Source: Flavobacterium sp. CG_23.5 (GTDB lineage: Bacteria; Bacteroidota; Bacteroidia; Flavobacteriales; Flavobacteriaceae). Taken from it: a stretch of DNA of 64,000 nucleotides. Both the position numbers and the translations under genes were made by a program. Position 1 is the stretch's first letter. Each line of letters begins with the position of its first letter. Below the pieces are notes generated by a model, which saw only the letters and a program-made list of their open reading frames with translations, was not told the DNA's origin and made no database searches. The stretch lies in the NCBI RefSeq assembly GCF_017875765.1, contig NZ_JAGGNA010000001.1:2445001-2509000 (forward strand), given 5' to 3'. Below are positions 36,375-44,501 of the stretch, in pieces.

Positions 36375-36511
36375 TGGTAATTTATTAGTCCTAATTTTTT
36401 GGAAAGATAGTAAGAAACAGAAGATTTGATCATTTATCAATGGAATTCATGAAATTAATGTGAGTCGTGCTTTCTTTTTTTAATTGGTATATTTTTTTTG
36501 TTAAAAGGAAA

Positions 36512-36546
36512 GCAAAAAAAAACCAGCTCCAAAAAGTGGAACTGGC
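36512..36546 (-). terminator. Terminator of the secreted beta-protein gene
   Basis: Minus strand: CCAGTTCCA / TGGAGCTGG stem (one G-T pair), short A/T loop, then nine T. Confidence 0.75.
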
Positions 36547-36571
36547 TTAAACTATTAGGTTTGCTTAATTG

Positions 36572-37165
36572 TTATTTGGCCGCAGCGATTTTTTCAAATA
36601 CTTTATTGTCATACGTCATTATAAAAGCGTATTTATCATTTGGAAAGTTTTTAATATCAAAAAACTTAGCCACATTCTGTTCTTGTAACACAGTAGTAGC
36701 ATAGACCTCCGTTCCGTCTTCAGTATAAATTTTAATGCTCACTGGAGACTTATCTAAATTTAATACACTTATTGATACTAAACCGTTTTTGTTCAAAAAT
36801 ACTGGCTTGTACACTTCGGAAATTGCTTTAGAGGTTAAAGTAGCCGTTTTACCAACAACTGAAATTTCATATCTCGCAATTTTCATTTCTGATTCAGCGT
36901 CTAGGAAATAAGTTCCTTCGGGTAAGGCATTTAGATCATATGTTCTATTGATTGTGCCGTTTGAAGTTACCTTTTCAGTATGAATTAATTTTTCATTTGC
37001 ATCATAAATAGATAAATCGATTTTATTTATGTCATTTAAAACAAAAGTTACAGTCTTTCCTTGTTCTTTTTTTACATTAAGTGAAAAATCTATTTCACCT
37101 GCACTTACATTCATTGCAGCTAATACTCCTGCTAGTATTAAACTTACTTTTAAAATCTTTTTCAT
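36572..37165 (-). CDS. Secreted beta-sandwich protein, unknown function
   Basis: 197 residues with a clear signal peptide (MKKILKVSLILAGVLAAMNVSAG). Two similar halves of beta-strand character: KTVTFVLNDINKIDLSIYDANEKLIHTEKV...LPEGTYFLDAE and GLVSISVLNLDKSPVSIKIYTEDGTEVYATTV...FPNDKYAFIMTY. Each resembles the fold of T9SS type A sorting domains, but no YPNP motif or terminal KxxK signature is seen, so T9SS export is not claimed. Likely periplasmic or secreted. Divergent from the AraC regulator gene, separated by 186 bp. Confidence 0.65.
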   Translation of the reverse strand: MKKILKVSLILAGVLAAMNVSAGEIDFSLNVKKEQGKTVTFVLNDINKIDLSIYDANEKLIHTEKVTSNGTINRTYDLNALPEGTYFLDAESEMKIARYEISVVGKTATLTSKAISEVYKPVFLNKNGLVSISVLNLDKSPVSIKIYTEDGTEVYATTVLQEQNVAKFFDIKNFPNDKYAFIMTYDNKVFEKIAAAK

Positions 37166-37320
37166 AATTGTAGTTTTTAGATTTATAATAATATTTATCT
37201 GTGGTAAATTTACGCTAACACACTGTTGTTGGACGGCACAGGATTTTCCAATTTGTGTTCTATATTACCTTTTACGAAATCGATAGAGGTTAAAAAAGAT
37301 AATTAAGTGTCTAAATAGGT

Positions 37321-37328
37321 TAATTTTG
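37321..37328 (+). promoter_or_regulatory. AraC-family gene -7 element
   Basis: TAATTTTG, about 24 bp before the chosen ATG. No clear -33 TTG. It overlaps the upstream alternative GTG start, supporting the downstream ATG. Confidence 0.4.
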
Positions 37329-37351
37329 TGCTAATTATAAAGCATGTTGTT

Positions 37352-38224
37352 ATGAAAACGATACTTCCTACGTTTGAAATTATAAAACCTTCTTTCGGAA
37401 GTTCTTTCTCTTTTTCTAAATATGTAGAGAATGCTAATAGTAAATCTCATTTATGGCACTACCATCCTGAGATAGAGTTGGTATATGTAAACGACGGGTC
37501 TGGAAAACGTCAAGTAGGAAGTCATATTTCTTATTACACGGAGGGTGATTTGATATTAATAGGAAGTAATCTGCCGCACTGCGGGTTTACCAATGAACAA
37601 ACTGGAAATAAAAACGAAACGGTTATCCAGATGAGACCTGATTTCCTAGGAGATGGGTTTTTTGATATTGCTGAAATGAAAAATATTAATAATCTTTTTA
37701 GTCAAGCCAAAGCAGGAATTGCCTTTGAAGGCGAAACAAAAAAGAGAATAGGCAGTAAAATAGAAATCATGGACAAACAGTCTCCATTCGAAAGGTTGCT
37801 GACTATGTTAGATATTCTTAATGAATTAGAACTATCCGAGGAATTCAAAGTGTTAAATGCTGTAGGGTTTTCTTTGGAAATGCAAATGCAGGATAATGAC
37901 CGCATCAACATGGTTTTTAATTATGTAAAAGATAATTTTCAAGAACAAATAACTCTAGATGAAGTAGCCGTTTTGGTAAGTATGACGGTGCCTTCTTTTT
38001 GCAGGTATTTCAAAAAGATAACTCATAAAACATTCACAAAGTTCGTAAATGAGTATCGTTTAGTGCATGCTTCAAAACTATTGGCAGAAAAACCCGTGAG
38101 TATAACTGAAATTTGCTTTGAAAGCGGTTTCAACAACTTTAGCTATTTCAATAAATCATTCAAAGAATTTACTGGAAAAAGCGCTTCACTATATCGTAAG
38201 GAATTCCGTTCTGTTCTTAAATGA
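37352..38224 (+). CDS. AraC-family transcriptional regulator
   Basis: 290 residues starting at MKTILPTFEI. The N-terminal cupin-like ligand domain (HYHPEIELVYVNDGSGKRQVG, EGDLILIGSNLPHCGF) has the usual His residues of AraC-binding cupins. The C-terminal double helix-turn-helix (about 195-285) carries ITLDEVAVLVSMTVPSFCRYFKKITHKTF and ITEICFESGFNNFSYFNKSFKEFTGKSASLYR, a textbook AraC signature. This class in Bacteroidota often senses sugars or small metabolites. The target is unknown; the downstream DsbA-like gene, 107 bp away in the same direction, is a candidate. Confidence 0.9.
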   Translation: MKTILPTFEIIKPSFGSSFSFSKYVENANSKSHLWHYHPEIELVYVNDGSGKRQVGSHISYYTEGDLILIGSNLPHCGFTNEQTGNKNETVIQMRPDFLGDGFFDIAEMKNINNLFSQAKAGIAFEGETKKRIGSKIEIMDKQSPFERLLTMLDILNELELSEEFKVLNAVGFSLEMQMQDNDRINMVFNYVKDNFQEQITLDEVAVLVSMTVPSFCRYFKKITHKTFTKFVNEYRLVHASKLLAEKPVSITEICFESGFNNFSYFNKSFKEFTGKSASLYRKEFRSVLK

Positions 38225-38282
38225 TGTTTCAATGGATTCCCAATAAAAACCTAAATCCAAAACAGCTAAAAACCGAATTGAT

Positions 38283-38290
38283 TATTTTTG
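38283..38290 (+). promoter_or_regulatory. DsbA-like gene -7 element
   Basis: TATTTTTG, 41 bp before the ATG of the FrnE-like gene. The -33 element is not evident. Confidence 0.35.
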
Positions 38291-38331
38291 CATCACAGAA
38301 TCAACTGAGAATTTCAAAATAAATACTAAAA

Positions 38332-39048
38332 ATGGATAATAAATTAAAAGTACAAATCTGGTCGGATATTATGTGTCCGTTTTGTTATATAGGAAAAAGA
38401 AGAATTGAAGAAGCACTGAACCTTTTTGAACATAAGGAGGCTGTCGAAATTGAATGGAAAAGTTATCAACTGGATGCCAGCTTTATCGCCTCTACGGACG
38501 ATAATATGGTCGAACATTTAGCAGCGAAATACAGAAAAGATAATGACTGGGCTCAAAATATGCTTGATAATATGACCCAAAACGCAAAAACTGCTGGATT
38601 GGATTTTCATTTTGAAAAATCCGTTCTTGCCAATTCTTTGAACGCACACCGATTGTTGCATTTGGCGAAAAAGCACAGTCTGGCTAATGATCTAGAAGAA
38701 TTACTTTTCAAAGCTTATCTGACAGAAGGGAAAAATGTTAATGATATCAATACTTTAACGGAACTGGGGATACAAGTAGGATTAGATTCAGAAGCTATTG
38801 CGCAGGTATTAAATTCTGATAAGTATGCTGAAGAAGTAAAAGAAGACCAAGAAGAAGCAAATGCCATCGGCGTTCAAGGTGTTCCGTTTTTTGTTTTCGA
38901 TAATAAATATGCAATTTCCGGAGCGCAACCGGCAACTTCCTTTTTAGAAACTTTAGAAAAAGTATGGCAAGAAGGAAAATTTGATTCGAAAGTGACTTTG
39001 CTGGATACTACATCCGGGAATAGTTGCGACATTAATGGTTGTGACTAA
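38332..39048 (+). CDS. DsbA-family (FrnE-like) oxidoreductase
   Basis: 238 residues, thioredoxin fold with helical insertion. Active-site CPFC at C15-C18 (SDIMCPFCYIGKRR) and the cis-Pro loop GVQGVPFFVFDNKYAISGAQP. Matches the FrnE / 2-hydroxychromene-2-carboxylate isomerase-like subgroup of DsbA proteins. There is no signal peptide, so it is cytoplasmic and not a classical periplasmic oxidase. An extra Cys pair (SCDINGC) lies at the C-terminus and could form an intramolecular disulfide. A terminator follows. Confidence 0.88.
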   Translation: MDNKLKVQIWSDIMCPFCYIGKRRIEEALNLFEHKEAVEIEWKSYQLDASFIASTDDNMVEHLAAKYRKDNDWAQNMLDNMTQNAKTAGLDFHFEKSVLANSLNAHRLLHLAKKHSLANDLEELLFKAYLTEGKNVNDINTLTELGIQVGLDSEAIAQVLNSDKYAEEVKEDQEEANAIGVQGVPFFVFDNKYAISGAQPATSFLETLEKVWQEGKFDSKVTLLDTTSGNSCDINGCD

Positions 39049-39076
39049 AATGAAATAAAAGTTGTTATTGGCATAC

Positions 39077-39114
39077 AAAAATCCCGTTAATACGAATACC
39101 AACGGGATTTTTTC
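39077..39114. terminator. Bidirectional terminator
   Basis: Stem AAAAATCCCGTT / AACGGGATTTTT with a 12-nt loop, between the FrnE-like gene and the convergent secreted-protein gene. Confidence 0.85.
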
Positions 39115-39135
39115 TAACCAACCATTTATAACAAA

Positions 39136-39843
39136 CTAATTTCTTCTATCTATTCGTGTATCTAAACTTCCTACTACTTTAACCTCTTCTTTTTGGTCTT
39201 TAGCACCGTTGTTTTTATAATAGTATTGATCCTTGTCGTTTGAGTTGTGATCGCTATCATAATCACTATTGTGATTGTTTGAATTGTGGTTATGATCATC
39301 ATCACAATCGTTATTGTAGTTGTTGTTTGGGCCGTTTTCATAACCTCTTCCACCTTTTACATTTCCAATCATATCAATAATTTGACCACGACGGTTGTAG
39401 ATAATTTGCAATCCACCAACTTGTTCCAAGGCGTAACGGTTGTAAGTCATGTATACAGAACCAACTCGCTTAATCCTATCATCCGAATCATAGTTGATAA
39501 ACACATTTCCAATTCGTCTTACTTTACCCATATTATCGTGCTCTACTTTCACACCATAATTTCGGTCTCGAAAAGAGGAAGGCGCACCATAGGTCTTGTT
39601 TACATTACTTGTTCTACTTTGTTTGTAGTACATGTTGCCGGTTGAAGGGCGCGTATTAAAATCAAATTGTCCGTCAGGAAACACGAAGAATTCGACTCCT
39701 CTTTCAGTAAACACAATTGGCTCAGCATTTCTAACATCAACAGGAGATCTTCTCTCGTGAGAAAAATTATTTTTCTCTGTTGCATTCGCTACACCACCTC
39801 CAAATAAAAGGATACTAGCTACTAAAAAGGTAATTTTTTTCAT
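39136..39843 (-). CDS. Exported protein with Asn/Asp/His-rich tail
   Basis: 235 residues. Signal peptide MKKITFLVASILLFGGGVANAT. The central region has repeats resembling YD/RHS-like phrases: KVRRIGNVFINYDSDDRIKRVGSVYMTYN and LEQVGGLQIIYNRRGQIIDMIGNV. From about residue 170 it becomes extremely rich in Asn, Asp and His (ENGPNNNYNNDCDDDHNHNS...), then a charged end. The tail could bind divalent metals; this is inference from composition. No named family recognised, though similar proteins appear in other Flavobacterium genomes as far as I recall. Probably periplasmic or outer-membrane associated. Confidence 0.65.
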   Translation of the reverse strand: MKKITFLVASILLFGGGVANATEKNNFSHERRSPVDVRNAEPIVFTERGVEFFVFPDGQFDFNTRPSTGNMYYKQSRTSNVNKTYGAPSSFRDRNYGVKVEHDNMGKVRRIGNVFINYDSDDRIKRVGSVYMTYNRYALEQVGGLQIIYNRRGQIIDMIGNVKGGRGYENGPNNNYNNDCDDDHNHNSNNHNSDYDSDHNSNDKDQYYYKNNGAKDQKEEVKVVGSLDTRIDRRN

Positions 39844-40514
39844 GATAAATGTATTTTGTGTTTTTTGCCTACTCTTTAGCTTTTCGGCTTACGCTTTTTT
39901 ACTTATTTGATTAGGTATATTCAAGTAGTATGCCAAAGTTTTATAGTGTGGTTTTAGGTTTTTGGATTACGGAATGATTTTTTGTTTTCAAAGTGCTAAA
40001 AACCAATATTTTATTTCATTAAAAAAAGAAAAAAAATATTTTTTTGAGCAGCTAATAGTAAGATTTTTTTAAAACGATTGCTGTTTTGTTTTATGGTTTT
40101 TCTTTTGGTTTTGACCAAGAAAAAGTTCCAAGAGAAGAGAAATCACTTATTCTTTAAAAAGCTTTTTGTGTAATGTTATTTCAGGATCAGTCCCCTCCAC
40201 ATAAACTAAAATAGTAGGCTTTTCTATAAAAGGCAATTACATATAAAGAAGTATTAAACTTGTTAAATATTTGTTAATTTTTACATTAATCTTTTAAATC
40301 GTTTTTTTTTTTTCATATTTGTCTGACAAATAAGGCGCTATTATATTAAATTATAGTGTTTTAAAAATATTCAGTAGCTACGAATTGCGGAGGTTTGTTT
40401 GTTTCTCCAAAGAAAATAAAAATAAAATAGTGAGAGGAAAGCACGAAAAACTGCCTACGAGGACGCAAACTAACCGCTCAAGTCCTTAATGGAGCATCTA
40501 TTTAACTATACATT
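39844..40514. other. 671-bp gene-free region with a possible structured leader
   Basis: Very AT-rich, with no ORF of credible coding character. The first ~450 bp hold no recognisable element apart from a CATATTTG near-match to a -7 box at 40314-40321. The last ~130 bp change in composition: GCGG (40387) pairs with CCGC (40474), and GTTTG (40393) with CAAAC (40466), closing an ~90-nt domain that could be a structured 5' leader of the gene at 40515. Confidence 0.45.
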
Positions 40515-40847
40515 ATGAAAAAATTAATTTTTACATTAGCATTTGCTATGATCGGATCATTTGCTTTTGCAAATAATGGCACAATCAATGAAAAACTAGT
40601 TAGTAGTTTACAAAATGAAAAAAGTTTAGATTCTAAAACTTCTACAAAAATTGATTACATAACATTTACAGAAATGGTAAACAGGGGCAAATTAAAAATT
40701 GTTTCTCTAGTAAGACTTGATAAATCTTTTTTGTTTATTGACGATTGCGGAAATGAGTGGATAGTAAGTTATGACAGTACTTATTATACCCCATACACAG
40801 CGTTCCGTGCTGCGTCAGAGTTAATTTTTGAAATCTCAGGTTGTTAA
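40515..40847 (+). CDS. Small secreted protein of unknown function
   Basis: 110 residues. Signal peptide MKKLIFTLAFAMIGSFAFAN. The mature part has two cysteines (DDCGNEW and the C-terminal SGC) that may form a disulfide. No family recognised. It begins after an unusually long 671-bp intergenic region with a possible structured leader, and is followed by a hairpin before the GLPGLI gene, so the two may be partly co-transcribed. Confidence 0.6.
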   Translation: MKKLIFTLAFAMIGSFAFANNGTINEKLVSSLQNEKSLDSKTSTKIDYITFTEMVNRGKLKIVSLVRLDKSFLFIDDCGNEWIVSYDSTYYTPYTAFRAASELIFEISGC

Positions 40848-40857
40848 GAAAAGAAGA

Positions 40858-40890
40858 TGAAATATGGCTGTTTTTCAGCCATATTTTTTA
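40858..40890 (+). terminator. Intercistronic hairpin before the GLPGLI gene
   Basis: Stem AATATGGCTG-TTTTT-CAGCCATATT followed by T6, 11 bp after the stop at 40847 and 12 bp before the next ATG. It could end the small-gene transcript or attenuate the downstream pair. Confidence 0.7.
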
Positions 40891-40902
40891 AAAAATAAAA
40901 AA

Positions 40903-41721
40903 ATGAAGATAAAATCACTTTTGCTAGTAATTATTTATCTGGGTATAGGAAACTTAATGTTCGCTCAAAATTTCCCAAAAGATACTTTACGCTATGAAAT
41001 TACCTATGATTATTCATATCAAGTTAACAAGGAGGATACTCTCAGCAAACAAAAGGAGCAAATGGTATTGAAAGTTGCTAAAAATTTTTCTTTTTACGTT
41101 AGTTTGAATAGCATGAAATTAATGGATTTGGAGAAAAATTGGAAAGAGTCCGATGGTCTTCCTGATAGAAAATCGTTACCTAAAACAAAACTGTATTATA
41201 CTATTGTAAAAGAGTATGTTAAGGACCAAATTATTTTTTGTGATAAAATAGGACAAATTACTTACAGATACAATCAAAATTTAGATAAGTTTGACTGGAA
41301 ACTTACAGAAGAGCAAAAAGAAATATTGGGTTATAACTGTAAAAAAGCAACTACTGAGTTTGCCGGCAGAACCTATGTGGCATGGTATACCACAGAAATT
41401 AGTATAGCCGATGGGCCATACAAATTTCATGGTTTACCGGGTTTAATTTTGTCAATTTATGATACCAATAAACATTTTCAGTTTACTGTTTCGAGTATAA
41501 AAAATAGTTCCAGTTTTTGTAATATAGGGGAACAATTACCAAAACCTACTCAAATAACTTACGAGGAGTATAAACAACTAAGAAAGAGATATAAAGAAAA
41601 ACCATCGACCTTGATTAATTCGGGTGGAATGACTTTTCCAAAGGAAATGCTTGATTTAGCCGATCAACGAGCGAAAGAAAAAATGAAGTTTGAGAACAAT
41701 CCGATGGAACTGATTGATTAA
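40903..41721 (+). CDS. GLPGLI family protein
   Basis: 272 residues starting at MKIKSLLLV; an in-frame ATG at 40864 lies within the terminator hairpin and is rejected. Signal peptide ends MFAQ. The family motif FHGLPGLILSIYD is near residue 180, preceded by the conserved GYNCKKATTEFAGRTYVAWYT. The GLPGLI family (TIGR01200) is restricted to Bacteroidota, is exported, and has no known biochemical role. The stop overlaps the next gene's ATG (TAATG), so it is translationally coupled to an outer-membrane protein; such pairs are recurrent in this phylum. Confidence 0.88.
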   Translation: MKIKSLLLVIIYLGIGNLMFAQNFPKDTLRYEITYDYSYQVNKEDTLSKQKEQMVLKVAKNFSFYVSLNSMKLMDLEKNWKESDGLPDRKSLPKTKLYYTIVKEYVKDQIIFCDKIGQITYRYNQNLDKFDWKLTEEQKEILGYNCKKATTEFAGRTYVAWYTTEISIADGPYKFHGLPGLILSIYDTNKHFQFTVSSIKNSSSFCNIGEQLPKPTQITYEEYKQLRKRYKEKPSTLINSGGMTFPKEMLDLADQRAKEKMKFENNPMELID

Positions 41722-44351
41722 TGAGAAATATCATTTGGCTGCTTTTATTTCTTGGCAAAAGTATTTATGCTCAATCTATTGTCAAAGGACAAGTTGCAGA
41801 TGTGCGAGGTAAAGTAATTGCTAACGCCAGTGTCTCGATTCAAAAAAAATCATCAACTTCAATTATTGCTTATTCCATAACGAATGGTAATGGGTTCTAC
41901 ACTATTTCGTTCAACAGTCCCGAAGCTGAACTGGATTTACAGATACGCTGTATGGGTTACGAAACTGCTTTGAATACCATTACAAATACATCGCAAACCA
42001 AGAATTTTGTTCTTGCTGAAAAGTCATTTATTCTTAAGGAAGTTACCGTAAAAGCGGCGCCCATAACTCAAAAAGGCGACACGCTGCAATACTCCGTAAA
42101 TGCATTTTCGAAAGTGCAGGACAGAAGTATTGGTGATGTGTTAAAAAGAATGCCTGGAATTGAAGTGCTTCCTGATGGTAAAATTTTATATCAAGGCAAA
42201 GCCATCAACAAATATTATATCGAGGGTTTAGATTTGTTAGAAGGCAAATACAATCTAGCCAATGATAACTTGCCTTTGCAGGCCGTAAGTCAAGTGCAAA
42301 TTCTAGAAAATCATCAACCAATAAAAGCATTAGATAGTTTGCAGTTTTCGGATCGAACGGCGCTTAATATCAAACTTAGGAAAGCCTATACTTTTACAGG
42401 TCAAGCACGTGTGGGTAGTGGCTTTAATCCGTTGCTTTGGGATGTCAATGTTACGCCAATGCTTTTTACAAAAAAAAGGCAGATGTTAAGCACCTATCAA
42501 ACGAATAATATGGGAGATAATGTGGCTGTGCAACTCAAAAAATTAACACTTGAAGATGTACTAAACCAATTTGAAAATAATTCCGAAAAAATAGATTGGC
42601 TTGCCATTCAAGAAATAACGAATCCTAAATTTTATGAAAAAAGATGGTTGGATAATTCCATTCATTTGCTGTCTTCAAACTATTTACAGCGGTTGAAAAA
42701 AGACTATGAACTGCGAATTAATACCTCTTATTTAAATGATTATCAGCAACAAAAAGGATTTACCAATACGCAGTTTGTAACGCCAACTGGCAGGATTGAT
42801 TTATTGGAAGAAAAGTACAATCAAACCTTTTTTAATTCGGTGCAAACCAATTTTACTGTACAAAAAAACGTTTCTAAAAATTACTTCAAGAATAGTATCG
42901 AATTTCAAGGTTTTTGGGATAGTCAGCGCGGAAATATAGTTTTAAACAGCCAAGGGATTCAGCAAGAATTAAGCAATGAATTCTTTCGATTGTCGAATAC
43001 CTTAAAATCGGTTTTTCCTGTTGGCAAACAAATGGTTACACTAAATTCGTATGTTGGACTCAACAAAACACCACAAGTACTTCAGGTAAATCCGGGACAG
43101 TTTGAAGATTTACTCAATTCTAATATACCGTACGAAGCTGTAACGCAAAACATAGATTTACTAACTTATTACAGTAACAACTTTTTTTCGGTGGCCAAGG
43201 CGGTAAAACATTTTACATTCGAGTCAAAAGTGGGGTTGCAATTAGAAAATCAAAAGCTAGAAAGTGACATTTTCACCTCAGAGAATAGGGATTTAAGTAC
43301 TGAATTTTCAAATACCTTAAATTGGATGCGTTCTAAAGGATATGTTGATTTACAAACGCAGTTTAAAAAAGACGATTGGCGTATCGAACTTTCGACCCCA
43401 ATAAATTTGCATTCGTACAAAATAAAAGACAGCCCATTGCAAGAAGCTGAAAATGTCAACAAAACCACTTTCGAACCTCGTTTATTAGTAGTGTATGATT
43501 GGAGTGCGTATTGGAAAATTACTACTTCCGCAGGAATTTCGAATCAATTTGGCACCATAAATCAATTGCATTATGGTTACATTTTGCAAAATTACCGCAG
43601 TATCAAGCGAGTAAATTCTCCGCTTCCACAATCAACTGTCGCGAATTACTCCATTGGATTATCGTATAGAAATCCTGTAAAAGCGCTCTTTTTTAATGCG
43701 AGTTACGGTCGTGTACAAAGTGAGTATAATTTGCTTTATCAAAGCTCGATTATGGCAAACGGAGCAACCACACTAGAGGCAATTGAACAAACTAATACCA
43801 GAAAATCAGATAATTTCTCTACGCGTATGGGCAAATACATTTCTGAAATAAAGACTAATGTGACGCTCAATGGTAGTTTTGCTATGCAAGAGTTTCAGCA
43901 AATTATTAATTCCCAACTAACGACTATCACCAATCAAAATTGGGTTTTTGGGAATAAAATAGACACCGATATTACCGATTGGTTCAATGTAGAATACGAG
44001 AGTTCTTGGACGTTATCTCACAACCAAATTCAAAGCCAAAAACAAGCTAATATTACGCAACAAAATCATCATTTGAATCTAAATTTTAACCTGAAAAGCA
44101 AACAATATCTTGGTTTAAAATCAGAATTCATTAGTAGTAGTCTGCTCAATGTTAAAAATGAAAACGTATTTGCAGATTTGATATACAGGTACACAATTCA
44201 GAAGAAAAAGATTGATCTTGAAATGCAAGTTTCTAATATTTTTGACACCAAGAATTTTAGAACCGTAAACGCAAATGATTTTAGTTTTGTAGCAACTAAC
44301 TTTGATCTAAGACCAAGACAAGTTTTGATTAAAATTAGATTTTCGCTTTAA
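41721..44351 (+). CDS. TonB-receptor-like outer-membrane protein with carboxypeptidase-like domain
   Basis: 876 residues. Signal peptide ends IYAQ. An N-terminal CarboxypepD_reg-like beta domain (residues ~20-105: VKGQVADVRGKVIANASVSIQ...) is followed by a plug-like region (DRSIGDVLKRMPGIEVLPDGKILYQGKAINKYYIEGLDLLEGKYNL). A long beta-barrel runs to a C-terminal aromatic strand ending IKIRFSL. It resembles SusC/TonB-dependent receptors, but no clear TonB box or SusD partner is seen, so transport by TonB is uncertain. Partner: the coupled GLPGLI protein. Confidence 0.82.
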   Translation: MRNIIWLLLFLGKSIYAQSIVKGQVADVRGKVIANASVSIQKKSSTSIIAYSITNGNGFYTISFNSPEAELDLQIRCMGYETALNTITNTSQTKNFVLAEKSFILKEVTVKAAPITQKGDTLQYSVNAFSKVQDRSIGDVLKRMPGIEVLPDGKILYQGKAINKYYIEGLDLLEGKYNLANDNLPLQAVSQVQILENHQPIKALDSLQFSDRTALNIKLRKAYTFTGQARVGSGFNPLLWDVNVTPMLFTKKRQMLSTYQTNNMGDNVAVQLKKLTLEDVLNQFENNSEKIDWLAIQEITNPKFYEKRWLDNSIHLLSSNYLQRLKKDYELRINTSYLNDYQQQKGFTNTQFVTPTGRIDLLEEKYNQTFFNSVQTNFTVQKNVSKNYFKNSIEFQGFWDSQRGNIVLNSQGIQQELSNEFFRLSNTLKSVFPVGKQMVTLNSYVGLNKTPQVLQVNPGQFEDLLNSNIPYEAVTQNIDLLTYYSNNFFSVAKAVKHFTFESKVGLQLENQKLESDIFTSENRDLSTEFSNTLNWMRSKGYVDLQTQFKKDDWRIELSTPINLHSYKIKDSPLQEAENVNKTTFEPRLLVVYDWSAYWKITTSAGISNQFGTINQLHYGYILQNYRSIKRVNSPLPQSTVANYSIGLSYRNPVKALFFNASYGRVQSEYNLLYQSSIMANGATTLEAIEQTNTRKSDNFSTRMGKYISEIKTNVTLNGSFAMQEFQQIINSQLTTITNQNWVFGNKIDTDITDWFNVEYESSWTLSHNQIQSQKQANITQQNHHLNLNFNLKSKQYLGLKSEFISSSLLNVKNENVFADLIYRYTIQKKKIDLEMQVSNIFDTKNFRTVNANDFSFVATNFDLRPRQVLIKIRFSL

Positions 44352-44444
44352 TATGAAAGGAAAAAGAAGATGCTTAACGTCGGTTTTAAAAAATTATAGT
44401 ATCTTGTTTATTAGCTCTAATTCCTTTTCTGCATTACGTTAAAA

Positions 44445-44476
44445 CAAAAAAACCTGTTCAAATTAATGAACAGGTT
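44445..44476 (-). terminator. Efflux operon terminator
   Basis: Minus strand: 10-bp stem AACCTGTTCA / TGAACAGGTT with a 6-nt loop and T-run, 26 bp past the RND permease stop. Confidence 0.85.
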
Positions 44477-44501
44477 TTGTCTTTGATAATAAATTCAGTT
44501 T

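Noticed and set aside
36572..37165. T9SS type A cargo
   Set aside because: The beta halves resemble sorting domains, but the YPNP-type motif and C-terminal signature are missing.
39286..39645. Plus-strand open frame opposite the Asn/Asp/His-rich gene
   Set aside because: It is the complement of low-complexity codons (Val/Ile-rich) with no credible start; the minus-strand frame has a signal peptide and sensible composition.
41721..44351. A SusC/SusD polysaccharide utilisation locus
   Set aside because: No SusD-like gene, glycoside hydrolase or sugar sensor is adjacent; the partner is a GLPGLI protein.
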